Notes under the pieces: model-generated
The model's input: the letters and a program-made list of their open reading frames with translations, nothing else
Databases searched by the model: none
Told to the model about the DNA's origin: nothing
Made by a program: the position numbers and the translations under genes
Part shown: piece after piece, positions 1 through 8,460 of the stretch
Layout of the letters: every line of letters begins with the position of its first letter
How positions within the stretch are numbered: position 1 is the first letter of the stretch
DNA from: Ideonella aquatica
GTDB lineage: Bacteria > Pseudomonadota > Gammaproteobacteria > Burkholderiales > Burkholderiaceae_C
Direction of reading: 5' to 3'
Assembly: GCF_018069755.1 (NCBI RefSeq)
Contig: NZ_JAGQDE010000008.1
Coordinates: 124,001 to 188,000, forward strand
Length of the DNA stretch: 64,000 nt

Positions 1-339
1 CAGCGCAGTGCCGCCGCGGCCCGCGAGATCAAGGACCTGATTCTCGATTCCGGCGCCAAGGTCGATGCCGGCAGCTCGCTGGTGTCCACCGCAGGAGAGA
101 CCATGCGGGCCCTGCAGGAGCGGGTCAGCCGGGTGTCCACACTGATCGGCGAGATGGCCAGCGCCAGCGGCTCGCAGAGCGAAAGCATCGATCAGGTGCA
201 CGCCGCGATCGCCCAGATCGACAACGCCACGCAGCAGAACGCTGCGCTGGTCGAGCAGGTGGCCGCCGCCGCTGGCTCACTGCGCCAGCAGTCGGAATCA
301 CTGGCCCAGGCCTCGCAGGTCTTCCGCGTCAAGGCCTGA
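1..339 (+). CDS. Methyl-accepting chemotaxis protein, C-terminal fragment (5' end outside window)
   Basis: The frame is open from the first base of the window and ends in TGA at 337-339, leaving about 112 residues. The visible part is a continuous amphipathic helix with heptad-like Ala/Ser/Gln/Glu spacing. It contains the segments EIKDLI, VSTLIGEMASAS and IDNATQQNAALVEQVAAAA, which belong to the far end of the MCP cytoplasmic signalling hairpin (MA domain). Proteins of this kind sense ligands through a periplasmic or membrane N-terminus and control CheA through CheW; the ligand cannot be inferred because the sensor part is missing. The C-terminus lacks an obvious NWETF-type CheR/CheB pentapeptide. 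A strong intrinsic terminator follows at 367-399, so this is the end of a transcription unit. Confidence 0.9.
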   Translation, partial: QRSAAAAREIKDLILDSGAKVDAGSSLVSTAGETMRALQERVSRVSTLIGEMASASGSQSESIDQVHAAIAQIDNATQQNAALVEQVAAAAGSLRQQSESLAQASQVFRVKA

Positions 340-366
340 CGAGCAGCCGGTCGCTCGGCGACAATC

Positions 367-399
367 AGGTCGGTCGGCCCACTGCCGACCGACCTTTTT
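367..399 (+). terminator. Intrinsic terminator after the MCP gene
   Basis: A perfect 12-bp stem is formed by AGGTCGGTCGGC (367-378) and GCCGACCGACCT (384-395) around a 5-nt loop, followed by a T tract to 399. It lies between the MCP stop codon and the serB start at 413. Confidence 0.9.
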
Positions 400-412
400 C
401 TTGCGTCCGAGC

Positions 413-1117
413 ATGTCAACCCTCTCCCCCGGTCTGTTCATCCGCGGCTTTGAGCCGCCGCTGCGCCTGCGCGACTTCCGCCTGGTCGCCTTCGACATGG
501 ATTCCACGCTGATCAACATCGAATGCGTGGACGAGATCGCCGCCGCCGCCGGACGCAAGGACGAGGTGTCGGCCATCACCGAGGCCGCAATGCGCGGCGA
601 GATCACCGACTACAAGGACAGCCTGCGCCGCCGCGTGGCCCTGCTCAAGGGCGTGCCGGTGACCGCACTGGACGAGGTCTACAACCGCCACCTGCACCTC
701 AATCCGGGCGTCGAGACCTTCGTTGGCGCCTGCCAGGCGGCGGGACTGAAGACGCTGCTGGTCTCGGGCGGCTTCACCTTCTTCTCCGATCGCGTCAAGC
801 ACCGTCTGGGCCTGGATTTCGCCCGCGCCAATGTGCTGGAGATGGACAACGGCGTACTCACCGGCCGTCTGGTGGATCGGCCCTGGGGCGACATCGTCGA
901 CGGCGCCGAGAAGCGCCGCGTGGTGCTGGAGGTGTGCGAGCTGATGGGCATCGCGCCCACGCAGGCGATCGCGGTGGGTGACGGCGCCAATGACCTGCCC
1001 ATGATGAGCGTGGCCGGCCTGTCCATCGCCTTCCATGGCAAGCCGGCGGTGCGCGACCAGGCCATGCTGTCGATCGAGACCGGAGGCATGGACCGCGCGC
1101 TCGACGTGCTGCGCTGA
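413..1117 (+). CDS. serB: Phosphoserine phosphatase
   Basis: This is a 234-residue HAD-superfamily phosphatase that releases serine from O-phosphoserine, the last step of serine synthesis, in the cytoplasm. Motif I with the nucleophile reads FDMDSTLIN near residue 26. Motif II is in LLVSGGFTFFSD, the motif III lysine lies in the EKRRVV region, and motif IV reads VGDGANDLPMM. The protein lacks the N-terminal ACT-like extension of longer SerB forms, giving the short version. I chose ATG 413 (MSTLSPG) because the in-frame TTG at 401 falls directly after the upstream terminator. The gene appears monocistronic, and no clear promoter was found between terminator and start. Confidence 0.95.
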   Translation: MSTLSPGLFIRGFEPPLRLRDFRLVAFDMDSTLINIECVDEIAAAAGRKDEVSAITEAAMRGEITDYKDSLRRRVALLKGVPVTALDEVYNRHLHLNPGVETFVGACQAAGLKTLLVSGGFTFFSDRVKHRLGLDFARANVLEMDNGVLTGRLVDRPWGDIVDGAEKRRVVLEVCELMGIAPTQAIAVGDGANDLPMMSVAGLSIAFHGKPAVRDQAMLSIETGGMDRALDVLR

Positions 1118-1185
1118 GTCCGTCGGCGGCGCCCCCCCTGCTTTTCCGTCTTTAGCCCAGGTCCCGGCCAGCCGATAGCCGGGGC

Positions 1186-2289
1186 ATGAACCGCATCTTC
1201 GTCATCCATCCCTCGGGTGAGCGCCGCGAACGCCTGGCGCAAGCCCTTCAGCCGCTGGGCGGCCGCATCGTCGAAGCCTTTGGCCGTGGCGACAGCCTGC
1301 AGCGCCTGGCCGGCCCCGACGGCCAGCGCCGCGGCGACCTGGTGGTGATCGACCTCAGCGACTGGGCCGTACCAGGCACGGCGCTGATCCGCGCGCTGCG
1401 CCGCCAGGTGACCAGCCCGCTGCCGGTGCTGGTCTGCCTGCCGCCGGACACCCAGATGCCCGATCTGGCGGCCCAGGCCGCGCGCATCGCCGGCGCCAAT
1501 CTGCTGTTGCCCAGTCAGGCCACCACGGCGGATCTGACCGAGTCGGCGGCCCTGCTGCTGGGCCTGCCGCTGCGCTGCCTGGCCGGCGCGGACGCCTGCC
1601 AGCAGCGCCTGATCGATGCCTGGCAGCAGCAACTGGAGCTGGTGGCGCTGCCCGATGCGGCCGCACCGACAGTGGTGTCGGCGCGACGGGTCTTTGAATC
1701 GCTGCTGTGCCTGCGCCACGACGAACGCGGCGCCGAAGCGGCACTGGCCCTGACGGCGCTGGTGGGTGGCCCGGTGCCGCTGGGGCGCTGGGGTGGCTGG
1801 TACCACCCGGCGCACGAGACCGTGGCCGGCGAGGCCGAGCTGTCGCGCCGCCGCCAGCGGGTGCAGCCGCTGTGCCTGGTCTTTGATGCCGGCGGCCAAC
1901 GTTTCGCGCTGCCGCTGGACGCCGATGTCGCGCCAGGCTGCTGGTGGTCCGACGGTCACCCGCTGCCGCCCGTGCAGGAGCCGCTGGCAGCCCTGCCGCT
2001 GGTGCGCCTGTTTGGCAGTTCGGGCTTCCGCCGCCTGCTGTGCACCGACCGCGCCACCATCGTGCTGCGCCGCCAGGACGACACGCTGATGCGTGAGCAG
2101 GGCCTGCGGGTCGACGAGGTGCTGGGGATCGAACCCCTGGCGCTGGACCCCTGCCCGCCCGCCACGGTCCAGGCCAGCGGCTGTCAGGCCGTGGCGGTGG
2201 ACCGCGACGGCGAGCCGGTGCTGGTGCTGGATGGCCGGCAGCTGTGGCAGCAACTGGGCGCGCTGAGTACGCCGGTCAGCCCACGCTGA
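1186..2289 (+). CDS. Orphan protein with degenerate receiver-like and CheW-like domains
   Basis: The product has 367 residues and I do not recognise it as a named gene. Residues 1-127 have the alternating strand/helix pattern of a response-regulator receiver (IFVIHPS, DLVVIDLSD, LPVLVCLPP). The acidic pair that should follow strand 1 is replaced by HPSGE, and no lysine follows strand 5 (LLLPSQ); D56 sits where the phospho-acceptor would be. Residues 227-358 resemble CheW: LCLVFDAGGQRFALPL, then GLRVDEVLGIEPL, then PVLVLDGRQL. The middle (130-225) is unassigned and has no membrane segments. A role in chemotaxis or pilus-type signalling is an inference from the CheW-like part. The gene converges on hrpA, and no ribosome binding site precedes ATG 1186. 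Confidence 0.6.
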   Translation: MNRIFVIHPSGERRERLAQALQPLGGRIVEAFGRGDSLQRLAGPDGQRRGDLVVIDLSDWAVPGTALIRALRRQVTSPLPVLVCLPPDTQMPDLAAQAARIAGANLLLPSQATTADLTESAALLLGLPLRCLAGADACQQRLIDAWQQQLELVALPDAAAPTVVSARRVFESLLCLRHDERGAEAALALTALVGGPVPLGRWGGWYHPAHETVAGEAELSRRRQRVQPLCLVFDAGGQRFALPLDADVAPGCWWSDGHPLPPVQEPLAALPLVRLFGSSGFRRLLCTDRATIVLRRQDDTLMREQGLRVDEVLGIEPLALDPCPPATVQASGCQAVAVDRDGEPVLVLDGRQLWQQLGALSTPVSPR

Positions 2290-2303
2290 GCCGGCGGCTC
2301 AGC
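2285..2303. terminator. Palindrome spanning the stop codons of two convergent genes
   Basis: GCTGAGCC (2285-2292) and GGCTCAGC (2296-2303) form a perfect 8-bp stem with a 3-nt loop. The TGA of the plus-strand gene (2287-2289) and the complement of the hrpA stop (2299-2301) both lie inside it. There is no U tract on either side, so terminator function is only possible. Confidence 0.4.
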
Positions 2304-5300
2304 CCGTCAGCTGGGCCCAGACCTTTTCCAGCCGCTTGACCGACACCGGCTGCGGCGTGCGCAGCTCCTGCGCGAACAGGCTGATGCGCAGCTCCTCGAG
2401 CTGCCAGCGGAAGTCGTCCAGCCGGGCATCGGCCTGGCCCTTGCGCTCAGCCAGGCGGCGCTGGTGACGCTGCTCCAGCGGTCGCAGCTCGGCCAGGCGC
2501 TGGGCATCGCGCGCGGGATCGGCCCGCAGCTTGTCCAGGCGCATCACCACGCCCTTCAGGTAGCGCGGATAGTGCTGCAGCTGCGCCCAGGGCGTCTGCA
2601 GCACGAAGCGCTTGGGGCACAGGCGAGCCAGCTGGGCGCTGATGTCCTCGGCCACCTCCTTGGGCGGCTTGGCGTCCTTGAGCTTGCGGACGGCAGCAGC
2701 GTAGTCGGTGAGCACCGCGCCCGCCAACCGCGCCACCTCCTGGGCGATCAGGTTCAGCCGGCTGCGGCCCTCGTCGATCCGGCGTTCGAAGGACGCCTTG
2801 TCCTGCGGCAGCGGATCGGCCAGGAAGGCGCGGTCGACCGCCACGTCGATGATCTGCGCCTTCAGCTCGTCGGCTGTGCCCAGCGGCATGTAGGCCACCG
2901 CCATCTTCGTCAGGTCGGGGATGTTCTTGTCCAGGTACTTCAGCGGCTCCTTGATCTGCAGCGCCACCAGGCGGCGCAGACCGGCGCGGTGCTTGTGCGC
3001 CGCCAGCTCGGGCTCGTCGAAGACCTCGATCTCGACATGCGCCCCCTTGTCGATCAGCGCCGGGAAGCCCACCAGCGTCTGGCCGGCCTTGCGGATCTCC
3101 ATCAGCTCGGGCAGCTCGCCAAAGGTCCAGCCAGTGTGCTGGGCGGGTACGCTGTCGACAGGCGCTGGCGCGGGGGCCTTCACCACGGCCTGGATCGCCC
3201 GCCCGCCGCTCTCGGTGCGGATGAGCTGCGGCTGCGGCGCCGGGGCCGGCGTGGCCAGCTTCAAGGCGGCCAGGGCCTGGAAGGCCGAGCGCGCCTGGCC
3301 GCCCAGCTCGGCTTTGAGTGTGGCCAGTTGGCGGCCCATGCCCAGTTGCCGGCCGTGCTCGTCGACCACCCGCAGGTTCATGAACAGGTGCGGCCCCAGT
3401 TGCTCCAGCTTGAAGTCGTTGCGCTGCACCGCCAGCTGGGTGCGTTCGCGCACCGCCTTGAGCAGCACATCGACCAGCGCCCCCTGGCCGGGCTCGGCCG
3501 TGGCGCAGAACTCGGCCACGAACTCGCCCACCGGCTGCAGCCGGGCGCGCGGCTTCTGGTGCAGGCTCTTGATCAGCGCGGCCACCTTGGCCTCCAGCAT
3601 GCCGGGCACCAGCCAGTCGCAGCGCTCCTCGCTGACCTGGTTGAGCGCGTAGATCGGCACGGTGACGGTGACGCCATCCTTGGCATCGCCCGGCTGGTGC
3701 AGGTAGCTGACCGCGCAGTCCACGCCGCCCAGGCGCAGCGTGCGCGGAAAGGCGGCGGTGGTGACGCCGGCGGCCTCGTGGCGCATCAGCTCGTCGCGGC
3801 TGAGGTGCAGCAGGCGCGGGTTGCTGCGGCTGGCTTCCCGGTACCAGCGCTCCATCGTCGCGCCGCTGACCACCTCGGCGCCCACGTGTTCGTCGTAGTA
3901 GGCAACGATCAGCTCGTCATCGACCAGCACATCCTGCCGGCGTGACTTGTGCTCCAGCTCCTCGACCTGGGCGATCAGCTTGCGGTTATGGGCCAGGAAG
4001 GGCAGCTTGCTGTCCCACTCGCCATTGACCAGCGCCTCGCGGATGAAAATCTCGCGCGCCGCGCGGGCATCCACGCGGCCGAAGTTCACCCGACGGCCGC
4101 TGTAAATGACGATGCCGTACAGCGTGGCGCGCTCCAGCGCGATCACCTCGGCGGCCTTCTTTTCCCAGTGCGGCTCCAGCAGCTGGGTCTTGAGCAGGTG
4201 GCCGGCGATCGGCGGAATCCACTGCGGCTCGATCGCCGCCAGACCACGGCCGAACAGGCGCGTGGTGTCCACCAGCTCGGCCGCCACCAGCCAGCGGCCG
4301 GGCTTCTTGCTCAGGTGCGCGCCGGGATGGCGCCAGAACTTGATGCCGCGCGCGCCCAGGTACCACTCGTCGTCATCGGCCTTGCAGCCCACATTGCCCA
4401 GCAGGCCGGCCAGCATCGACAGGTGGATCTGCTCGTAGGTGGCGGGGCTCTGGTTCAGGCGCCAGCCGTGCTCGGTGACCACGGTCATCAGCTGGCTGTG
4501 GATGTCGCGCCACTCGCGCACCCGGCGCGGGTTGACGAACTGCTCGCGCAGGCGCTGTTCCTGCTGGCGGTTGCTGAGCTTGTGGGTGTCGACCTGCTGG
4601 CCGGCCTGGCCGGCATGGCCGTGGTTGCCGCGCCCGGCCTCGATCCACCTCCACAGCTTGAGGTAGCCCATGAACTCGGACTTCTCGTCGTCGAAGAGCT
4701 TGTGCTTCTCGTCGGCGGCCTGCTGCTGCTCCAACGGACGGTCGCGCACGTCCTGGCCGCTGAGCGCCGAGGCGATGACCAGCACCTCGGCCAGCGCCTG
4801 GCGGTCGCGCGCCTCCAGGATCATGCGACCCACGCGCGGGTCCAGCGGCAATTTCGACAACTCGCGGCCGATCGGGGTCAGCTCGTTGGCCTCGTCCACC
4901 GCGCCCAGCTCGGCCAGCAGCGCGTAGCCGTCGGCAATCGCCTTGCGGGGCGGCGCCTCCAGGAACGGGAACTCCTCGACCAGGCCCAGACCCAGCGCCT
5001 TCATGCGCAGGATCACCCCGGCCAGCGAGGAGCGCAGGATCTCGGGGTCGGTGAAGCGAGGCCGGCCGTTGAAGTCCTTCTCGTCGTACAGGCGGATGCA
5101 GATGCCGTTGGCCACCCGGCCGCAGCGGCCGGCGCGCTGGTTGGCCGCGGCCTGGCTGATGGACTCGACCTGCAGCTGCTCGACCTTGTTGCGGTAGCTG
5201 TAGCGCTTGACGCGGGCGTCGCCGCTGTCGATCACATAGCGGATGCCGGGGACCGTCAGCGAGGTCTCGGCCACGTTGGTCGCCAGCACGATGCGCCGGC

Positions 5301-6231
5301 CGTTGCCGGCCGTGAAGACGCGGTCCTGCTCGGCCTGGCTCAGGCGGGCGAACAGCGGCAGGATCTCGGGCTGTGGGCCGTGGCGATGGTGCTGGGCGGC
5401 GTGCTTGCGCAGGTGGTCAGCCGCCTCGCGGATCTCGCGCTCGCCGGGCAGGAAGACCAGGATGTCGCCCGGGCCTTCGCGCCAGAGCTCGTCCACCGCC
5501 TCGGCGATGGCATCGTTCTGGTCGAAATCCTTGCGCTCTTCAAAGGCCCGGTAGCGTTGCTCGACCGGAAAAGTCCGCCCACTGACCATCAGCACCGGGG
5601 CCTTGCCCCGGGCGCTGGCGAAGTGTTCGGCAAAGCGATCGGCGTCGATCGTGGCCGAGGTGACGATGACCTTCAGGTCGGGCCGGCGCGGCAGAATCTG
5701 GCGCAGGTAGCCCAGCAGGAAATCGATGTTGAGGCTGCGCTCATGGGCCTCGTCGATGATCAGCGTGTCGTAGGCACGCAGCAGCGGGTCGGTCTGGGTC
5801 TCGGCCAGCAGGATGCCGTCGGTCATCAGCTTGACGCTGGCGCCGGGCTGCAGGCGGTCGTTGAAGCGCACCTTGTAGCCCACCACCTCGCCCAACGGCG
5901 AGTTCAGCTCCTCGGCAATGCGCTTGGCCACCGAACTGGCGGCAATGCGCCGCGGCTGGGTGTGGCCGATCAGGCCGGCGCCGCCAGCACCGCGGCCACG
6001 CCCCAGCGCCAGCGCGATCTTGGGCAGCTGGGTGGTCTTGCCCGAGCCGGTCTCGCCGCAGACGATGACCACCTGGTGCTCGCGCAGCGCCTGCGCGATC
6101 TCGTCGCGCCGGGCGCTGACCGGCAGGCTGTCGGGAAAGTGGATCGGCGGCACCGGCGTGGCCGGGGCAGGCACACGGGGGGCCCGAGGCGGGCGCGGCG
6201 GGCGAGAAGAAGCGGAAGGCGGAACAGTCAC
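2299..6231 (-). CDS. hrpA: ATP-dependent RNA helicase HrpA (DEAH box)
   Basis: The product has 1310 residues from GTG 6231, close to the 1300 residues of E. coli HrpA. In this family the helicase acts on mRNA and on stalled or collided ribosomes. The Walker A motif CGETGSGKT lies near residues 58-66, DEAH near 160-163, SAT in VTSATID near 191-194, and motif VI is NQRAGRCGRV. The OB-fold region and the long C-terminal HrpA-specific domain follow. A short Pro/Arg-rich tail (residues 1-30) precedes the helicase core. An upstream in-frame ATG at 6342 would overlap the argA start, so I prefer the GTG. A GATAAT hexamer lies 9 nt before that GTG and no ribosome binding site is visible. The gene is divergent from argA. 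Confidence 0.93.
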   Translation of the reverse strand: MTVPPSASSRPPRPPRAPRVPAPATPVPPIHFPDSLPVSARRDEIAQALREHQVVIVCGETGSGKTTQLPKIALALGRGRGAGGAGLIGHTQPRRIAASSVAKRIAEELNSPLGEVVGYKVRFNDRLQPGASVKLMTDGILLAETQTDPLLRAYDTLIIDEAHERSLNIDFLLGYLRQILPRRPDLKVIVTSATIDADRFAEHFASARGKAPVLMVSGRTFPVEQRYRAFEERKDFDQNDAIAEAVDELWREGPGDILVFLPGEREIREAADHLRKHAAQHHRHGPQPEILPLFARLSQAEQDRVFTAGNGRRIVLATNVAETSLTVPGIRYVIDSGDARVKRYSYRNKVEQLQVESISQAAANQRAGRCGRVANGICIRLYDEKDFNGRPRFTDPEILRSSLAGVILRMKALGLGLVEEFPFLEAPPRKAIADGYALLAELGAVDEANELTPIGRELSKLPLDPRVGRMILEARDRQALAEVLVIASALSGQDVRDRPLEQQQAADEKHKLFDDEKSEFMGYLKLWRWIEAGRGNHGHAGQAGQQVDTHKLSNRQQEQRLREQFVNPRRVREWRDIHSQLMTVVTEHGWRLNQSPATYEQIHLSMLAGLLGNVGCKADDDEWYLGARGIKFWRHPGAHLSKKPGRWLVAAELVDTTRLFGRGLAAIEPQWIPPIAGHLLKTQLLEPHWEKKAAEVIALERATLYGIVIYSGRRVNFGRVDARAAREIFIREALVNGEWDSKLPFLAHNRKLIAQVEELEHKSRRQDVLVDDELIVAYYDEHVGAEVVSGATMERWYREASRSNPRLLHLSRDELMRHEAAGVTTAAFPRTLRLGGVDCAVSYLHQPGDAKDGVTVTVPIYALNQVSEERCDWLVPGMLEAKVAALIKSLHQKPRARLQPVGEFVAEFCATAEPGQGALVDVLLKAVRERTQLAVQRNDFKLEQLGPHLFMNLRVVDEHGRQLGMGRQLATLKAELGGQARSAFQALAALKLATPAPAPQPQLIRTESGGRAIQAVVKAPAPAPVDSVPAQHTGWTFGELPELMEIRKAGQTLVGFPALIDKGAHVEIEVFDEPELAAHKHRAGLRRLVALQIKEPLKYLDKNIPDLTKMAVAYMPLGTADELKAQIIDVAVDRAFLADPLPQDKASFERRIDEGRSRLNLIAQEVARLAGAVLTDYAAAVRKLKDAKPPKEVAEDISAQLARLCPKRFVLQTPWAQLQHYPRYLKGVVMRLDKLRADPARDAQRLAELRPLEQRHQRRLAERKGQADARLDDFRWQLEELRISLFAQELRTPQPVSVKRLEKVWAQLTG

Positions 6232-6240
6232 AGGGCCGCG

Positions 6241-6246
6241 ATTATC
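6241..6246 (-). promoter_or_regulatory. Candidate -10 element for hrpA
   Basis: On the minus strand GATAAT ends 9 nt before GTG 6231. There is no recognisable -35 at 17 nt. It belongs to the close-spaced -10/start pattern seen at several genes in this window. Confidence 0.35.
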
Positions 6247-6316
6247 GGGCCGCCGTCGATCGGCATGCCCTTCACGCCCGGCAACGCCAGCGCACTGGGG
6301 CACAATCCCCGGCGCG

Positions 6317-7660
6317 ATGATGGATCTGGTCTTTCCCCACACCTTTGTGCCCTGGTTTCGGTCGGTGGCACCGCATATCCATGCCTACCGGGGCAAGACC
6401 TTCGTTGTCGGCATCACCGGCGAGGCGATTGCTGCGGGCAAGCTCAATGCGCTGGTCCAGGACCTGGCCATCTTGCACGCGATGGGCGTGCGCCTGGTGC
6501 TGGTGCACGGTTTCCGGCCGCAGGTTGACGAGCAGTTGCGTGCCAAGGGCCTGACCTCGAAGTTTGCCCAGGGCCGGCGCATCACCGACAGCGTGGCACT
6601 GGACTGCGCGCAGGAAGCGGCGGGACAACTGCGCTTCGAGATCGAGGCCGCCTTTTCCCAGGGGCTGCCCAACACGCCCATGGCGAATTCCACGGTGCGC
6701 GTGGTGTCGGGCAATTTCCTGACGGCGCGCCCGGTGGGTATCGTGGATGGCGTTGATTTTGTGTCCAGTGGCTTTGTGCGCAAGGTCGATGCGGTGATGA
6801 TTCGCCGCGCGATCGACATCGGCGCGCTGGTGCTGCTGTCCCCGTTCGGTTTCTCGCCCACCGGCGAGGCCTTCAACCTGACGATGGAAGACGTGGCCAC
6901 CGCCACCGCGGTGGCCCTGCAGGCCGACAAGCTGCTCTTCCTGACCGAGGTGCCCGGCGTGCGCGAATCGCTGGACGACCCCGACAGCCCGATTGACACC
7001 GAACTCGCCCTGGCCGACGCCGAGCGCCTGCTCGCCCGCCTGCCCGAGAGCACGCTGCCCACCGATCCGGGCTTTTATCTGCGGCATTGCATCGATGCCT
7101 GCCGCGGCGGCGTCGAGCGCTCGCACATCCTGCCCTTTGCGTCGGATGGCGCGCTGCTGATGGAGATCTTCACCCACGATGGCATCGGCACCATGGTGGT
7201 CGACGAGAAGCTCGAAAGCCTGCGCGAAGCCGGCGCCGACGACGTGGGCGGCATCCTGCAACTGATCGAGCCTTTCGAGCGCGACGGCACCCTGGTCAAG
7301 CGCGACCGCACCGAGATCGAGCGCGACATCGCCAATTACACGGTGATTGAGCACGACGGCGTGATATTTGGGTGTGCTGCGCTGTATCCATACCCCGAGG
7401 CGATGACTGGCGAGATGGCTGCATTGACGGTGTCCCCGCAAGTGCAAGGCCAGGGCGACGGCGACAAGATACTCAAGCGGGTGGAACAGCGCGCGCGCGC
7501 GGCGGGACTGGCCTCGATATTCGTGCTCACCACCCGGACCATGCACTGGTTCATCAAGCGCGGCTTCAGCCCGGTCGACCCAGACTGGCTGCCCGAGGCG
7601 CGCAAGCGCAAGTACAACTGGGACCGGCGCTCACAGGTGCTGGTCAAGAAGCTCAGCTGA
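6317..7660 (+). CDS. argA: Amino-acid N-acetyltransferase (N-acetylglutamate synthase)
   Basis: The product has 447 residues, matching the classical bacterial ArgA length (about 440). It transfers acetyl from acetyl-CoA to glutamate, the first step of arginine synthesis, and family members are usually inhibited by arginine. Residues 1-290 form the amino-acid-kinase-like domain (start MMDLVFPHTFVPWFR, then FVVGITGEAI and LVLVHGFRPQ). The C-terminal 150 residues form a GNAT domain (AALTVSPQVQGQGDGDKIL as the acetyl-CoA loop, then FVLTTRTMHWFIKRGF). Two adjacent ATGs (6317 and 6320) are possible starts. CACAAT at 6301-6306 may act as a -10. The gene is followed 18 nt later by yggX. Confidence 0.95.
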   Translation: MMDLVFPHTFVPWFRSVAPHIHAYRGKTFVVGITGEAIAAGKLNALVQDLAILHAMGVRLVLVHGFRPQVDEQLRAKGLTSKFAQGRRITDSVALDCAQEAAGQLRFEIEAAFSQGLPNTPMANSTVRVVSGNFLTARPVGIVDGVDFVSSGFVRKVDAVMIRRAIDIGALVLLSPFGFSPTGEAFNLTMEDVATATAVALQADKLLFLTEVPGVRESLDDPDSPIDTELALADAERLLARLPESTLPTDPGFYLRHCIDACRGGVERSHILPFASDGALLMEIFTHDGIGTMVVDEKLESLREAGADDVGGILQLIEPFERDGTLVKRDRTEIERDIANYTVIEHDGVIFGCAALYPYPEAMTGEMAALTVSPQVQGQGDGDKILKRVEQRARAAGLASIFVLTTRTMHWFIKRGFSPVDPDWLPEARKRKYNWDRRSQVLVKKLS

Positions 7661-7678
7661 CACCCTAGAGGACTCACC

Positions 7679-7951
7679 ATGGCACGCACCATTCAATGCA
7701 TCTTTCTCAAGAAGGAAGCCGAAGGGCTGGATTTCCCGCCGTACCCAGGCGAGTTGGGCAAGCGCATCTATGACCAGATCAGCAAGGAGGCCTTCGAACA
7801 ATGGAAGCGCCACCAGACCATGCTGGTCAACGAGAACCGCCTGAACCTGGCCGATCTGCGGGCCCGCCAATACCTGGCCCGGCAGATGGAGCAGTTCCTG
7901 TTTGGCGGCCATGCCGACCAGCCCACGGGGTTTGTGCCACCGGCGGCCTGA
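7679..7951 (+). CDS. yggX: Probable Fe(II)-trafficking protein YggX
   Basis: This is a 90-residue cytoplasmic protein of the YggX family, associated with iron handling and protection of iron-sulfur clusters under oxidative stress. The family signature is complete: the N-terminal cysteine in [20 protein letters not shown], the [16 protein letters not shown] helix, and [14 protein letters not shown]. The length equals the usual 90. An AGAGGA element at 7667-7672 gives a good ribosome binding site 6 nt before ATG 7679. The 18-nt gap after argA suggests co-transcription. Confidence 0.95.
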   Translation: MARTIQCIFLKKEAEGLDFPPYPGELGKRIYDQISKEAFEQWKRHQTMLVNENRLNLADLRARQYLARQMEQFLFGGHADQPTGFVPPAA

Positions 7952-8019
7952 CTTCACGGTTGCGCCTGCCATTTTCAAAAAGAAACAGGCCTGCGCCGGT
8001 TCCTCCAGAATTTCAGGTA

Positions 8020-8025
8020 TATACT
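8020..8025 (+). promoter_or_regulatory. Candidate -10 (TATACT) of the H-NS-type gene
   Basis: TATACT at 8020-8025 matches the sigma-70 -10 at 5 of 6 positions and lies 35 nt before the start codon. The -35 region (about 7997-8002) is a poor match. Confidence 0.5.
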
Positions 8026-8060
8026 GCGGGCTCCCAGTAACGGGATTCATGGAGTATCGA

Positions 8061-8372
8061 ATGCCCTCCCCCTCGATTCAAGAACTGCTGGCCCAAAAGG
8101 CCGCCCTCGAAAAGCAGATCGCCGACGCCCAGCGTTCGGCGCGTGCTGACGCCATTGCCAAGGTCAAGGCCCTGATGGCCGAGTACGGCCTGACGGCGGC
8201 GGACCTGGCAGGTCGTGCTCCTGCGGCCCCGAAGCCCGAAGGTGGCAAGAAGGTCGCTGCCAAATACCGTGATCCGGCCACCGGCCAGACCTGGACCGGC
8301 CGCGGCCTCAAGCCCAAGTGGCTGACCGCCGCGCTGGCCACCGGCAAGCAGCTGAGCGACTTCGCCATCTGA
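8061..8372 (+). CDS. H-NS family nucleoid-associated protein
   Basis: The product has 103 residues. The N-terminal half (QELLAQKAALEKQIADAQ, about residues 6-23, continuing to 45) is a coiled-coil oligomerisation helix. A Pro/Ala/Lys linker follows, and the C-terminus carries the H-NS DNA-binding core YRDPATGQTWTGRG (about residues 72-85) that inserts into the AT-rich minor groove. Members of this family in Burkholderiales are small xenogeneic silencers present in several paralogues. ATG 8061 is preferred over ATG 8049 because GGAG at 8051-8054 is correctly spaced for it. An intrinsic terminator follows, so the gene is monocistronic. It occupies the place upstream of dnaG where many proteobacteria carry rpsU. 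Confidence 0.92.
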   Translation: MPSPSIQELLAQKAALEKQIADAQRSARADAIAKVKALMAEYGLTAADLAGRAPAAPKPEGGKKVAAKYRDPATGQTWTGRGLKPKWLTAALATGKQLSDFAI

Positions 8373-8405
8373 ACGCGCCGGGGCAGCCGCCCCGGTCTTC
8401 GACGA

Positions 8406-8433
8406 GGGCAGCTTTCGGGCTGCCCTTTGTCTT
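8406..8433 (+). terminator. Intrinsic terminator after the H-NS-type gene
   Basis: GGGCAGC (8406-8412) pairs with GCTGCCC (8419-8425) around a 6-nt loop and is followed by the T-rich stretch TTTGTCTTGT. Confidence 0.8.
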
Positions 8434-8453
8434 GTCTGCGCCTCGTCTAGACT
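8427..8453 (+). promoter_or_regulatory. Candidate dnaG promoter placing the transcript start at the start codon
   Basis: TTGTCT (8427-8432) and TAGACT (8448-8453) are spaced by 15 nt. The -10 ends 7 nt before GTG 8461, so transcription would begin at or one base before the start codon. The element overlaps the terminator tail of the preceding gene. Confidence 0.4.
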
Positions 8454-8460
8454 ATCGCCG

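Noticed and set aside
3949-6528. 859-codon plus-strand open frame opposite hrpA
   Set aside because: It is a low-complexity antisense shadow (Leu/Gly/Gln/His-rich) of a clearly homologous helicase gene in GC-rich DNA.
7952-8460. Search for rpsU upstream of dnaG
   Set aside because: Only an H-NS-type gene, its promoter and its terminator are present.
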